In this document: positions 39,736 to 51,784 of the stretch, piece by piece
Layout of the letters: each line of letters starts with the position of its first letter
How positions within the stretch are numbered: the stretch's first letter is position 1
Assembly: GCA_029379385.1 (NCBI GenBank)
Contig: CM055613.1
Span: 12,294,001 to 12,358,000 of the forward strand
DNA from: Quillaja saponaria
Lineage: Eukaryota > Streptophyta > Magnoliopsida > Fabales > Quillajaceae
Direction of reading: 5' to 3'
DNA: 64,000 nt
Translations under genes and position numbers: made by a program
Notes under the pieces: model-generated
Databases searched by the model: none
What the model saw: only the letters and a program-made list of their open reading frames with translations
Told to the model about the DNA's origin: nothing

Positions 39736-39866
39736 GATTATCCACGAGTCTGAAAATTGAAATTTTTGTGAAGCTTGATTTCTGAGAGAAAAAAGAAAGA
39801 AAAAATTTGTGGGTTGGCTGTAGTGCTAAAGCTTTGCTTGCTTGGAAGAATTGGGTGGCAGAAGAG

Positions 39867-39879
39867 CTTTATATATAGC
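39867..39879 (-). promoter_or_regulatory. TATA box of the small unknown gene
   Basis: Read on the minus strand the site is GCTATATATAAAG, a strong TATA box placed suitably upstream of the ATG at 39735. Confidence 0.6.
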
Positions 39880-41164
39880 AACAAAGGGAAGCCAATTCGA
39901 AATTCCGAATTCAGGAAGAGCCCAGTAAGACTTTCCTACGAGACAAGGACAAGAATTTGGAGTTGGACTTGGACTTGGTCTTTGTTTGAATGTATTGACC
40001 AGTACGACAATTCTCGGAAACAGTTTCCTTCCTGTTTCTGTTCTCATTGATTACTGGTGCGGTTCACGCGCTTCCGCGCCTTCCAGACATTTCTCTTCAT
40101 TATTTTAATTATTATTATTATTATTTATTTTTTTTAAGAACAATTTGGGCACTACTTATTAGTTTTCTCAACTGGCCAAGTTTATGAACTGCGAGTCTCT
40201 CTCACCCTTTCTTTGTGGTCATGGGCTGAAGAACTGTTTAGCAATGCGGCCAGGTTTTGATCGAGGCTTGTGTGGTGCATGATCTGTTTCTTTCTTATTT
40301 GGGCTTCGGACCATTTCTTTTGGCAAAAAGAAACTAATAATAAGAGTTAGATTATGAATTTTGAGTTATATAAAAAATTCTTAAATTGTCACGTACTATT
40401 AGTATATTTAATTAGATTATGAATTCTACAATATAATATTTTCATCAATTAAGAGTTTTATGTGAAATCACAAATTAATATGGTCAAATTTAATTATTGT
40501 AACTATAATATAAGTTGATAGTTAATAACTATGTAAAAATTTCTTCTTCTTTTAAAAAGTCAATTAGTACACAAATTCATTTATACATATTTTGATTAAT
40601 TTTAAGTTTTAGTATAATTCTCGGACAGAAAAAAAGTCTTTCGTTTTAATAGCCTCTTATTATAATATTATATTATATAACTTCTATAGTAGATATTCTA
40701 TGAGATTTACTAATTTTGCGCGGTTGAATTGTAGTTTTTTATAATAACAAATAGATCCGACGTGTTAATATCACCATAATCACTCTTTAACTAATCATAT
40801 AATATAGTACTTTATTAGGTGTTTGTAGTTTTCACTTTTCGTTTAAGACATTGATAAATACCCAACTTGCACTAGTACCTTATCCGTGTCTATGCCCATG
40901 TCCATGTGATTTTCATGTTGTAGTATCCAACGCCCACTTTTCATTCGTACAAACGTGGCACATAAATACTGTGTCTCAAATTGTACCGCCATTGTATGCA
41001 ACCACTGGCGCACACCTTTTTCAGTTTTCACTCACATGCTTGTATATATGCCCTTGCCCCTACAAGGATTTACCAGCAGAGTAGGAAAGGATTAAGGTTC
41101 CAGGTTCCTCAGTACCTTTAATTTTCAGACACATTTGAAAAAGCAGAGGTTAATTTAACAAAGA
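39880..41164. other. spacer and LanC-like gene promoter
   Basis: This is the divergent space between the small gene (-) and the LanC-like gene (+). GTATATATG at 41042-41050, about 115 bp before the LanC-like ATG, is its likely TATA box. The middle (40320-40840) is AT-rich with no gene. Confidence 0.5.
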
Positions 41165-44100
41165 ATGTCTGTGATTGACTCAGCTTCACAAGAGGGACAA
41201 GACAACGGCAATTACGAATTGCTGGATTTGAGGGACACAAACATGGATCTAACGGTTTCAAATTTAACGCTTCCGCGTGAAATTTTTCTCAGAGCGGCAA
41301 TTTCTCTCAAGGACCAGGTATTTGCTTTTTTACGGTCCGATTTGCAAAGTTAAGTGAGCTGGATGTAACCCGTCTGCTATAATTTTGTGTGTATAGGTGG
41401 TTCGGGCTACGTGGAAAGAAGCCGGTGGGGGAGAAATGGGTCAGGGCAAGGTAATAGACCCGACTATGTATACGGGTTTGCTCGGCACAGCTTTTACCTG
41501 TTTGAGGTCGTATGAGGCTACCGGTAGCCAGCAGGATTTGCTATTGTGCCGGGAGATCATCGACACGTGTGCAACTGTTGCACGTGCCTCCTCCAGGTAC
41601 GTCTATGATTTATCTAAAAATTAGTGTTTTTTTTTGTTTTTTTTTTGGTTCCCTAGGATTTAATACGGCGATCCTATCTGATCACAATTCAGTGTCTTTC
41701 GGGTTTGGAGTGCTCATGTATACTTTCATGTGAAAATATCTTGTAGGGGACCTCAGGTGGCCGTTAACAACAACAAAAAATGATATGGGGTTCCGTTTAA
41801 GACAAGAAAGTGATTGGGAAAGAATCATTAATGGAATGATTGACCGTATTTGGAGTATATTGATCTATAATGACCCATGACCAATTTGTTGTTATGTATT
41901 AAGGAAAGTGATGTTGCCTTGATTATGGGCTTGAAAGTCTACACTATTTTTATGGGGTTCTTCATTTTACTAAATTAAGATATTTGCGTCTTGAATTATT
42001 GAAAACTCATAATTTGATCATCTTTCCTATTCATGTGAAGTTGCTGATAGCTGGTTATCTTATCTATCTCAATTATTTTAATTACTTATTTCATGCCGTG
42101 TGAGGTCGGGTCTTGATTTTTTTTAAAAGCTATGATACATCTTATTTAATGGTCTCGTAGCCTAAGAGTATGGTTGGGGATAAATGATAATAGTAAGTAC
42201 TCTCAAGGTTCGAACATTGGTGGGCAGCAAATTAACGAAGTGTCTTTTGTAGTTGAGCTAATAACTGGATGACACATTGTGATTTGTGACTCTTTAATTT
42301 GATTATCTGTTGGTTTATGATTTGTTAATTAGTGAGAAAGATCATGCTTGATGCAGGCACGTGACTTTTTTGTGTGGTAGAGGAGGTATTTACGCGCTTG
42401 GTGCCGTGGTGGCTAATTACATGGGGGACCATCAAAAGCTTGACCTGTTTTTGGGTCTTTTTCTTGAGGTACTAGAAATCTTTTTCTGAATATCATTTTC
42501 ATTTTCCAAAAGAAATATGTGGCATGTATTCAAAAATATCTACTTGGGACCTAGGTAGTCACACTTAACAAAAAATTTGTATGTATAGATTTATTTTAAA
42601 AGATATTCAATGTTCTTGTTTTAGGTTTGAGTTTTTTGAAGGAGTTGACAAAGCTGAGCTCAAGCCTGTCATATGTAGCATAGCATTTTTAAACCTAAAA
42701 CTCCCATTGCAATCATTAAAAAGTACAACAATCCTTGAGTGTGCCAACAAATTCTAGTGCTTCTTCCACTTACACAAGAAGTATTTCTATTTGTTCCCAT
42801 GGGCAGTAATGTTGTTATTGGTATGCAAATTATGAATGTAGAAGATAAAATGTTTAATTAAGTATAACCATGACTCTATTGATTCAGAATTGTTGGTAGT
42901 GATATAAGCTTAATCTAGAAATGAATGAACATAAGTAGCTAGTAGCTACTATGGCAACTATAGGGCTTAGGTTGGGAATTCATAAACATATACGGGGCTG
43001 GTACTTTGGATGGCTTTGGAGACTTCGTAGTACCTACTGTTGGGATTGTAGATGTGCAGGGGGGGGGGGGGGTGTTACTTGAGATATGGTCATGTAACTT
43101 CCCATTATATTTTGTTGAAGCAAGCCTTCCATCCATTTGGAATTTAGATACAGCTAATCAATATTATGGAGAATTTCCATGAACACACTTTTGGGATGTC
43201 GATTCTCCTCAACTTGCTACTGTGTAGCTTCAGGTTTATCATCTGTACTTGGCCTTGGGAGCAAGTATTTGCCATTCTAAAATTCCAGTTGACACAGAGA
43301 TATAAAAGGTTAGTGAACTTAGGGCATCAGAACTTTGTGATGTTTTCAAGATGATTACCAATCACTCCACTCTGCTACCTTGCTGCTAAGCAGCTAATGG
43401 TTATGGTGTAGCAGGTTTGAATGTTTCAGTTGGGGGTGGGTATACAGTTCATTTTTGCTATGGCATATATATAATTACCACTTCTCCAACTTCAAGTCTC
43501 CTCAAGGCTGAAAGTTAAATTCCACTATTAGCATTATGCATGTTAAATATTTCTCAAACCATTGTGCATATATTCTAGATACACGTCTGATCTGGTATTT
43601 GAGACAATCATGTCTTAAATTATTTGTAATGTTAGGTGGCACAAGAGAAAGCTCTGCCGGTTGGACCTGAGGAAGGTGGTTTTGGAATGTCATATGATCT
43701 TTTGTATGGCCGAGCTGGGTTCTTATGGTCTGCCTTGTTCTTAAAAAAGTATCTTGGACAACATGCATTTCCCAATGATATTCTTATGCCTGTCATTGAT
43801 GCTGCGCTAGCTGGGGGCAGGGCAGGAGCATCTGATAACTCAGTATGTCCACTGATGTACAGATGGCATGGGACTAGGTATTTGGGTGCAGCCAATGGCC
43901 TTGCAGGTATCTTGCAAGTGCTACTCCACTTTCCTCTTTCTACAGAGGACGCTGAGGATGTCAAGAAAACTTTAAGATACTTAATGAGTAAACGGTTCCC
44001 TCACAGTGGAAATTATCCCTCAAGTGAAGGAAACCCAAGGGATAAGTTAGTGCAGTGGAGCCATGGTGCGACTGGCATGGCAATCACCTTGTGCAAGGCA

Positions 44101-45131
44101 TCTCAGGTAAACTAGAATATACAAGTAATTAAAATATGAACAAAGATGTCCTAACATTATTAAGATTGCTAAAAGTTTTAATTATTCTGATTATTTTGAA
44201 AGGAAAAAAAATCGAGTATTCTGATCAAAATGAAGTAATCCTACTAATCTTCCTTCTGAACCTGCACAATTTTTATTGTTGCCAATGTCTGTCAATCCTG
44301 TAATATTCAACCTAGAGGAGATACAGTATGTACTGGTAAATAGTTAATGTAGCTGCCAATCTTGCATTAGTTGCTGTCACTTTATTCTCTTTTTGCCTAA
44401 TGGCCTGTGTATTTTATTTTTATTTTTCTCCACATAATACGAAGTATAAAGAAGGACTCTCTTTCTTAATCGCTTTTCTCTTTCTGTTACCTTTTTTGAC
44501 CTATGAACTATGAAGTATGTTGTTACTTAACACACGAGACAGGGAAGTGGCTACATATAACTACCCGATAAGAAGTTTTGGAAGGCAGAGGACAAGGACT
44601 TAAATGATAGGATAAACTTGGGGTGGTGAAATATAACTGCTGTCATATATATATATATATAGGGGGAAAGATTATAAATTTATAATTTACACAGGTTGCA
44701 AGTTCTAGTGGTCATGGTCCAAAACTTTGTTAATGGCAACTTGATATATAAATGTGTTTTGAATGAATGATTGGAACTCCTTTTTTCAGGTATTTGCAAG
44801 TGATAGGGAATTCCGGGATGGAGCCATAGAAGCAGGGGAGGTTGTGTGGAAAAACGGATTGGTGAAGAAGGTGGGACTTGCTGATGGTGTGGCAGGAAAT
44901 GCTTATGCATTCCTTTCCCTTTATCGAATAACGGGAGAGAGCATATACGAAGAGAGAGCAAAGGCCTTTGCTAGCTTCTTGTTTCATAATGGAAGAACCC
45001 TTGTGTCTGAGGGGAATGTACATGGAGGTGACCGTGCCTACTCTCTATTCCAAGGACTTGCTGGAACAGCATGCCTGTGGTTTGATCTTCTTGAACCTCA
45101 GAACTCCAGGTTCCCAGGCTATGACCTGTAG
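41165..45131 (+). CDS. LanC-like protein (GCR2/GCL family), zinc ligands missing
   Basis: Five exons: 41165-41317, 41397-41596, 42357-42468, 43636-44106, 44790-45131, summing to 1278 nt and 425 residues, the usual size of plant LanC-like proteins (GCR2, GCL1, GCL2). Landmarks include YTGLLGTAFTCLRSY, FLCGRGGIYALGA, YGRAGFLWSALFL and RWHGTRYLGAANGLAGIL. Family members normally use two Cys and one His to bind zinc, as in NisC and LANCL1. Here the sites read VQWSHGATG (Ser297 for Cys) and LADGVAGNAY (Ala343 and Asp344 for Cys-His). The His of the AHGLAGI motif is Asn242. The protein is therefore probably not a zinc-dependent cyclase or glutathione-adding enzyme. Intact frame, splice sites and TATA box argue against a pseudogene. 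GCR2 was once proposed as an ABA receptor, a claim later disputed. Confidence 0.94.
43059..43072 (+). repeat. 14-base G homopolymer in an intron
   Basis: An unbroken G run lies in the LanC-like gene's third intron (42469-43635). It is likely length-variable and could form a G-quadruplex-like structure. Confidence 0.9.
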
Positions 45132-45985
45132 CTGATAATCATAATGCATGGCAAATGGAAAAAACTGCCCCCTATTTGAATCTTGAATCTAGCTAGCGTC
45201 GGTATGTATATATATGTATACTTCAATGAGGTTGATCACCTGTATTAACCATTGCCATATGATATGAGAATGTTTGGTTAATGTAAAACTGGTGTAAGGA
45301 AAAGTATTATTCAAGTAGGGTTAAAAAATATAGGAAAAATATTTGGATGGGTTAATATAAAAGGAAAAAAATATTGTTTGTTTTTTTTTGTAAAAAGACA
45401 ATTGAGTATTAAAAAAATTGTTTTACAAATATTATGATTATATTTATTTAAATAAAATAATTCTTAAAATTAAGAGTTTTTTTATATTTAAATTTTAGTT
45501 TTTAGAACCTTAAGTTAATTTAAAAATACCTGTTCGTACAATTTAAAAAATAAGATATTTATTATTAAATAATTTTATAGAAACTTTGAAATTTAAAAAT
45601 TATTTTAAAAACAAATTAAACATGGACATCATCTTATTAAAATTGATCAACTGTGTTTACAACGGGCATGCATGTAAGGTAATTAGCCGAGTTGTCTGTT
45701 CTGTTACTGTTACTAATAAATAGATGGTTTTCCAGTGCTTTCTCTGACATTTATTTGTAATATTAAAGTGTCTGACAATTTCCTTGTAATAATATTTATT
45801 ATTTGTAAAATGCCATACAATCAAACGGTTTATTTGTAACAAATTGTGATCCTCTTGAGTTTTGTAGAAGGTGGACCCTCCAGTGGTTCACCTGTAAACT
45901 AAGGTTTGGGATGCCTCTTCATGGAACATGTGGCACTTAATATTTCATGTCTAATCCATCATATATCACCACTGCTTGACTTACT
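45132..45985. other. AT-rich spacer downstream of the LanC-like gene
   Basis: It begins with the probable 3' UTR of the LanC-like gene. No further gene is supported. Confidence 0.6.
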
Positions 45986-46696
45986 TTGACAGTTAGAGGT
46001 GAGAATTTGGTTGAGGTGCTCGGTTTTGAAGTTTTTACAGGCTGATCTGAGTAAGTTAATTTTTCAAAAATTATAACCGAGAGACCATCTAAAATAATCG
46101 ATTTTTCAGTGCTTCTAACCGCCTGTTATTGCTCTGGTTGCATTCGGATTTCGATCGGTTTCGGTTATTCTTTCAAATCAGTATACAATCCTAAATCCTA
46201 AATGTTCACAGCCAAATTCATCGCAGTTGGGTAACTAAATATCAATTTTCAAATAATGAAAATCCTAGATTAGCTTAATGTTCTTGACTTAGTCTTGCTA
46301 TTTTTTTTCTTCAATTAAGATGTGGTTTCATCATGATCTAATTGGATCTGATGTGTAGAGGCAAAAGGAAAAATACGGTTATGATTATGGCTTAGATCTC
46401 AAAACAACAAAGTAAAAAAAATAAGGTAGTAAAATGTGGTATAATTTAACCAATAATATTGTGCCACTTGTAAAAAAAATTATATTTAAAAATATATGTA
46501 ATTATTTCGGTCGGGTCGGTTATTCAAAAATTCAAAATATACTCACCCGTAAAACTGACCCGATCCAATAAAAGTATAAAAATTACACTCAATTTTAAAA
46601 TAATCTATTTTGATTTGGGTCAATTATGGATCATTTCGATCAAGTTTGAGTCAAAAATTTAATTTTTCAGGTTCTGTGCTCACCGCTAGTGACAGT
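45986..46696. mobile_element. non-autonomous hAT-type element (MITE) with 8-bp target duplication
   Basis: The left end reads TAGAGGTGAG (45994-46003) and the right end CTCACCGCTA (46679-46688), inverted repeats of the hAT type. The flanking 8 bp are TTGACAGT on the left (45986-45993) and GTGACAGT on the right (46689-46696), seven of eight matching, as expected for a hAT target duplication. The 695-bp interior has sub-terminal CGGTT/GGTCGG-rich stretches typical of such elements and no transposase frame. Confidence 0.75.
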
Positions 46697-48350
46697 CATT
46701 TAAAACAAGGGTTAAGTTATTTCCATTTGAGTGATCTTCGTACTCATGACCCCACCACCTACCATTTCAATCCCTTTGTTTTTTATGTTAACGGTGAAAC
46801 TCAATACAAATTTGTGTTAGAACATGTAATGGAATTATGTAATTTTTTAAAATTTATTAGTTTCTTCAAACAATATTAGTTAGTGCATGACAGCGGCTAC
46901 TGCTATGTATATAAAAATTAGATAATTTGTTAATTCACTAGTCTATTTAAATATTTATATATTCAAACTATATACACGTGTTAAATTGATTTTTTTTTAA
47001 ATATAAAGCGATCATTTTTATTTTTTAAGTCTTATTTAAAATATAAAAGACGAGTTATTGGGTGAGTAGGAGTAAAGTGAATAGTTATTAAGAAATTAAT
47101 TTTTATATAATTTTTAGTTAATTTAAATTAATAATAAGTATTTGATTTATGTGAATGACTGAAAAAATTGGAAGTCATTAAAAGAGAAAAATTAAGTATT
47201 ATATATAATTTATATAGTTATTTTAATATAGGAGATCATAAAAGTTTTATTTTTTATTTTTAGAATAGTATAGATAGATATATTGTATATAAAAATTATA
47301 TTTTATAATTTTTGACGGTGGAGGTTTTGAATTTAGTTTTAGTGTAAGTGATATAATCAATAAAAAGTTAAAAGGATAAAAAATGATTACTAGTCAAGTC
47401 AAATTTTAATACAATATTTGGTGAAAATATTACAAAAGACGTAGGTAGAAATTTAAATATGAAACGAATGTAAATAAAATCTAGGAAACCTCACACTTAA
47501 AGAGAAACCAGTTGTGAGAATTGATACAGTCGTTAGCAATATTTTGAAAACCATACCAACCTAGCCTATCAGACAAGTTAGATCATCCTTCAGTAACACA
47601 TTTGACCCGATTAAATCAAAAAATTATTTTAATTGTTAGATTGTCAAAATTTATAAGATTAGTAAAAATTAGAAGAACAGATAAAATCGATATCAGGTTG
47701 ATCGACTATATCTTATTATTATTTTTAATAAAAAATATTATTTGTAGTAAAGATTAGTGAAATATTTATATTTTGTATTGATATTATATTTATTATAAAG
47801 TTAAAATTTGAATTTTATAATACATAATAAATTAATTAATTATTGTATTAACTATTAATAATTATATTTAATAATTTGTGATTTGATTTTTTATTATTTA
47901 ATAAATATTAAATTATTTTTATTTTATTTAGTATTTATAATTAATAAAAAATTATATAATATTTAAATATAAAATTAAATATATTTATTTCATTATTTGA
48001 TTTGATTATCAATTTATTCGTGATCAAACCAATAATCCTAGATTCAATGTGATTACCAGTCTAGTTTTTAAAATATTAGTTGATATTTGGAAGTGATATG
48101 GGATATAAAGTGATTAGTCATCAGTGCCACACGTCCAATACAGAGGAAGAACACCTCAGCTTTATCTAGATATAATTAAACATACTAATCTAGCCCTTAA
48201 ATGCAGCAATTAACTACTCACTCGTAATTGATTCTATTCGTCGTGCACACTTGCGTCCACACGTCTCATCAGGTTATATTAGAATCCGGAATTGAAATTC
48301 ATATTTCCAAATAATACTTAGTTCATAAACGTTATTGTTATAATCTTTTA
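46697..48350. other. AT-rich intergenic DNA
   Basis: I see no gene or clear repeat here. It is very AT-rich between about 47700 and 48000. Confidence 0.6.
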
Positions 48351-49039
48351 ATTTCTAAGTTTATGTAAGGATTTTGATTATACCGGGCACAACGAAATTT
48401 TTAAAAAAATTCGACATAACCAAATCTATAGGACAATCTCTATTTTTTATGAACCAATATTTTTCTATTAATCTTATAAATAGATTATTACCTCTTGAAG
48501 TGATTAGGACGATCTTAACTTTTGATCCACAAGTTGTACAGAATGTACAACCTCTAAGTGTATCCACACCGAATGACTTAAAAACTCCTTGTGTGCTAGC
48601 ACAAGTGAGGAGATTTTCTCATGTCTCACAAACACTCATTTTGCCAATAATTCTCTGCTGAGAATTTTGGCTCTGTGTGATATCTGAATAAAAGTTACGT
48701 ACAATACTTATAAGGTCTAACCTTATTTAAGTATGATATAACTGAACTCTAGATAATAAGATCATATCTTATCTGTTAGAGACTTTTAGATAAAATAGGA
48801 AAATCTTAATAAAGTTAATCCTATTTTAAATTTCAAATATTATTTGTCTGTAATTACATAAAAACCTAAAACTTCTCTTAATCAAATTGCATCCATTTGT
48901 GTGTGACCCCTTAGGTTCATATTAAACTGACAGTATGCTACATTAACTTAATGTATTTTTCAATTAGATCCACATCTAATTAATTTAAATCAAGAATAAT
49001 TTTCATTTACCCATTAATTAAATTAATTCTCGGGTTACC

Positions 49040-50826
49040 TGTTAGTCGTATGCCCTAAAGCCAATGACATGTGATGTTGTGGCATATTATTTTATGTACA
49101 ATCTTATTCATATTATTAATAAATATAAGTGGCAAACATTATCATGTATAAGAATTATTAATTAACCATCATGAGCCCAAAGAATTAAAGTAATGGAAAT
49201 AAGCATCATGATGAGATCATGCTAATGAGATGTATTTCCTTTAAGTTTAATTCTTAAATGTTCATAATCATAGGATTACTAAGTAAGGCATTAGTGAATC
49301 CGGATATATTAGTACATATCTAGTTGGCTCAAAGAGTTAATGGTGGCTGATCTCATAGGCACTTGTGTATGAGACACTAAGACAGATATGTAGGTTCTCA
49401 TTAGAGAATGAGTTCACTGAACTGACTCAATTGAGAACACCTATATGGAGTTTCTCTACATGTTAATAAGGGATTCTTATGTTACAGTTGTGCAAATAGT
49501 CCTTTGACTTGAGACATCATAGTTATCTTGTATGTACGTCATTATACTTTGATATTATTTCTGATTCTATTAATGAGTCACCTAAGAAGTAGTAATTGGG
49601 TATAATCATTTTCATATGGAGATATGTGAACGTGCAATAAAGGATCTATCACTCTTAGTAGAAAAGAGAGAATGTCATATGTGGTCTATAAAAGATTTAA
49701 TTTAAAGTCTATGGCCATAGTAGGGTAGATATTAGAATATGAGTTTCTAATTTTTCCAATGAAGTTATAATCTTAAGATTAGATACATATGATTAAATTT
49801 AGGGTTTGACATTATTTCCATACCCAAATAGATTTAATCAGGACATTGCATGATAGAATGATTTAATTGCATGGTAACTGTTAACAGAAATGTTCAAAAG
49901 GTTCACAGCCATATTCATACTATTATGGGTAGCCATCATGTGCTGCTAGGCACCAATCTTGACTTATAGGAAACCTTGACAATTAATTAATTATTTATAG
50001 ATGATTAATTAAATAGTTAATTAATCTTAATTAAATGGTTAATTAATCTTAATTAAATGGTTAATTAATCTTAATTAAATGGTGAATTAAAAAGAGTTTT
50101 AATTTAAATAATTAGAATGAGTTCTAATTTAATTAGACAGAGTCCAGTAATAAATATGTAAAAGTTACATGCCTACTGCCATCAATAGTTTGAACTTAAG
50201 GGGTCATACACAAAATGACGATATTCAACTAAGGAGAGTTTTGGGGCAATCATGTAATTATTATAGTTTGTTAGACATTAGATTTAATTATGATTAAATC
50301 ATAATGTTAGCATAATCTCTAATGTGTTAGGATTGTCCAATACATAAGGAGGTGGCTAGTCTTTATAACAGATAAGACTTGACAAACTAAATAGAAACAA
50401 AAGAGAAAAATAATTGTACGTACTGTACAGAGAGCCTAAAAGCCATCAGATGGATTTGAGGCTCATGAGAGTTTCAAAATTACAAGAAAGATTCGGTAAC
50501 TTGTGCTAGCACACAAGGAATCCCTTGATAATCCTTTTTATCTTCAAGCATGAAGATCCTTAGTTGGATTCGTTCGTGTGGATACACTTAGAGACGGGAC
50601 ACCTGTGTCGTTGTTATGCTCTTGATGAATCAACGAAGGAGTGAGCACTGATCAAGAATACGATGAAAGAATTAAAAGCCTCGAAGGTACACAGTTCTCT
50701 ACTTGTTTAATTGTTAAACTATAATTAGGATATTTCATATAATCATAAGGTGATTTCGGGTTAAAGGAATCAAATCTTAAATTTCGCTGCGCATATGATT
50801 GCCAAATTTTACATTGATTCCTAACA
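49040..50826 (+). mobile_element. solo LTR inserted into the older LTR
   Basis: This is a 1787-bp element beginning TGTTAG and ending CTAACA, the inverted TG...CA ends of an LTR. It is flanked by a perfect 5-bp target duplication, TTACC (49035-49039 and 50827-50831). It belongs to the same family as the LTR it interrupts but lies in the opposite orientation. With no internal coding region, it is best read as a solo LTR left after recombination. It contains a short 22-bp tandem repeat at 50003-50090. Confidence 0.88.
50003..50090 (+). repeat. 22-bp tandem repeat inside the nested LTR
   Basis: The unit GGTTAATTAATCTTAATTAA, plus AT, recurs about four times with slight variation. The corresponding part of the older LTR lacks the array. 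Confidence 0.75.
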
Positions 50827-51784
50827 TTACCTACAAGTCAAGATTGATGCCTAGCAGCATGTGATGACTACCCAGATAATATAAATATATTTGTGAACCT
50901 TTATGTTGTTAGCTACCATACAATTTAATCTTTCCATCATTCAATGTTCTTGATTAAACTTAGAATATGGATTAATGTCAAACCTTAAATTGTTTAATCT
51001 GATGTATCTAAATTATAAGTCACAACTCAAATGGTGAAATCTGAATTCTCTAATCTAGTTTCACACCACCCTGGCCAGGGACTTTATGAGTTATGTCTTA
51101 ATTAGAAAACATAGAACATTCTATCTCTTTACTGAGAGTGATAAATCCCTTATTGTACACTCATATACCTTCATACATAGATAGTCATACCCAACATCTA
51201 TCTCTGTATAACCCATGGTGAATTATACTTAGATAATATCAAAGCATGATAACCTATGTACAAGGTATCTATGATGCCTCATGTCTGAAGATCATTTGCA
51301 CCACTACAACGAAGAACACTTATTGATAGCTATGTAAAAGTCTATATGAGTATTCTATGATTGAGTCAATTCAGTGAACTTGTTCTCTAACAAGCACCTA
51401 CATATTTATTATAGTGTCAACTACACAAGTGATCATGAGATCAATCATCCTCAACATTTGAGCTAATATAACATGTATTAATCTAACCGGTTTATTAATT
51501 CTCATTATTAATGATCCTATGATTAGGAATATTTAAGAACAAAGCTTAAGAAAATATATCTCATAAGCATGATCAAATCATGGTTCTTATTTTCATTGCT
51601 TATATTCTATGGGATTTATCATGTTCATACTAAAGAATTAACTAGTAATTAAAGTACATGATAAATAATAATACCATATAACAATGAAACATATTCATTT
51701 TATTAATAACTGAATAAGACTGTATTTATAAGTAATATACCATAGACATCTAATATCATTGGCTTGTAGGGCATACTACTAACA

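Larger units (their letters stand above)
48351..51784 (-). mobile_element. older solo LTR (minus orientation), split by a nested LTR
   Basis: Read on the minus strand it starts TGTTAGTAGTATGCCC at 51784. Its first part (51784-50827) matches the beginning of the nested LTR (49040-49975); its second part (49039 down to about 48351) matches the nested LTR's later part, through CTAAGGGGTCA and GCTAGCACACAAGG to the end. Removing the insertion restores one LTR of about 1.64 kb. The far end is only approximate, because the terminal CTAACA has decayed, and no target duplication was confirmed. No internal retrotransposon domain flanks it, which suggests a solo LTR. Confidence 0.75.

Noticed and set aside
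48374..48661. 95-codon + strand frame
   Set aside because: It lies inside the older LTR and matches only that repeat in the window; it is not a host gene.
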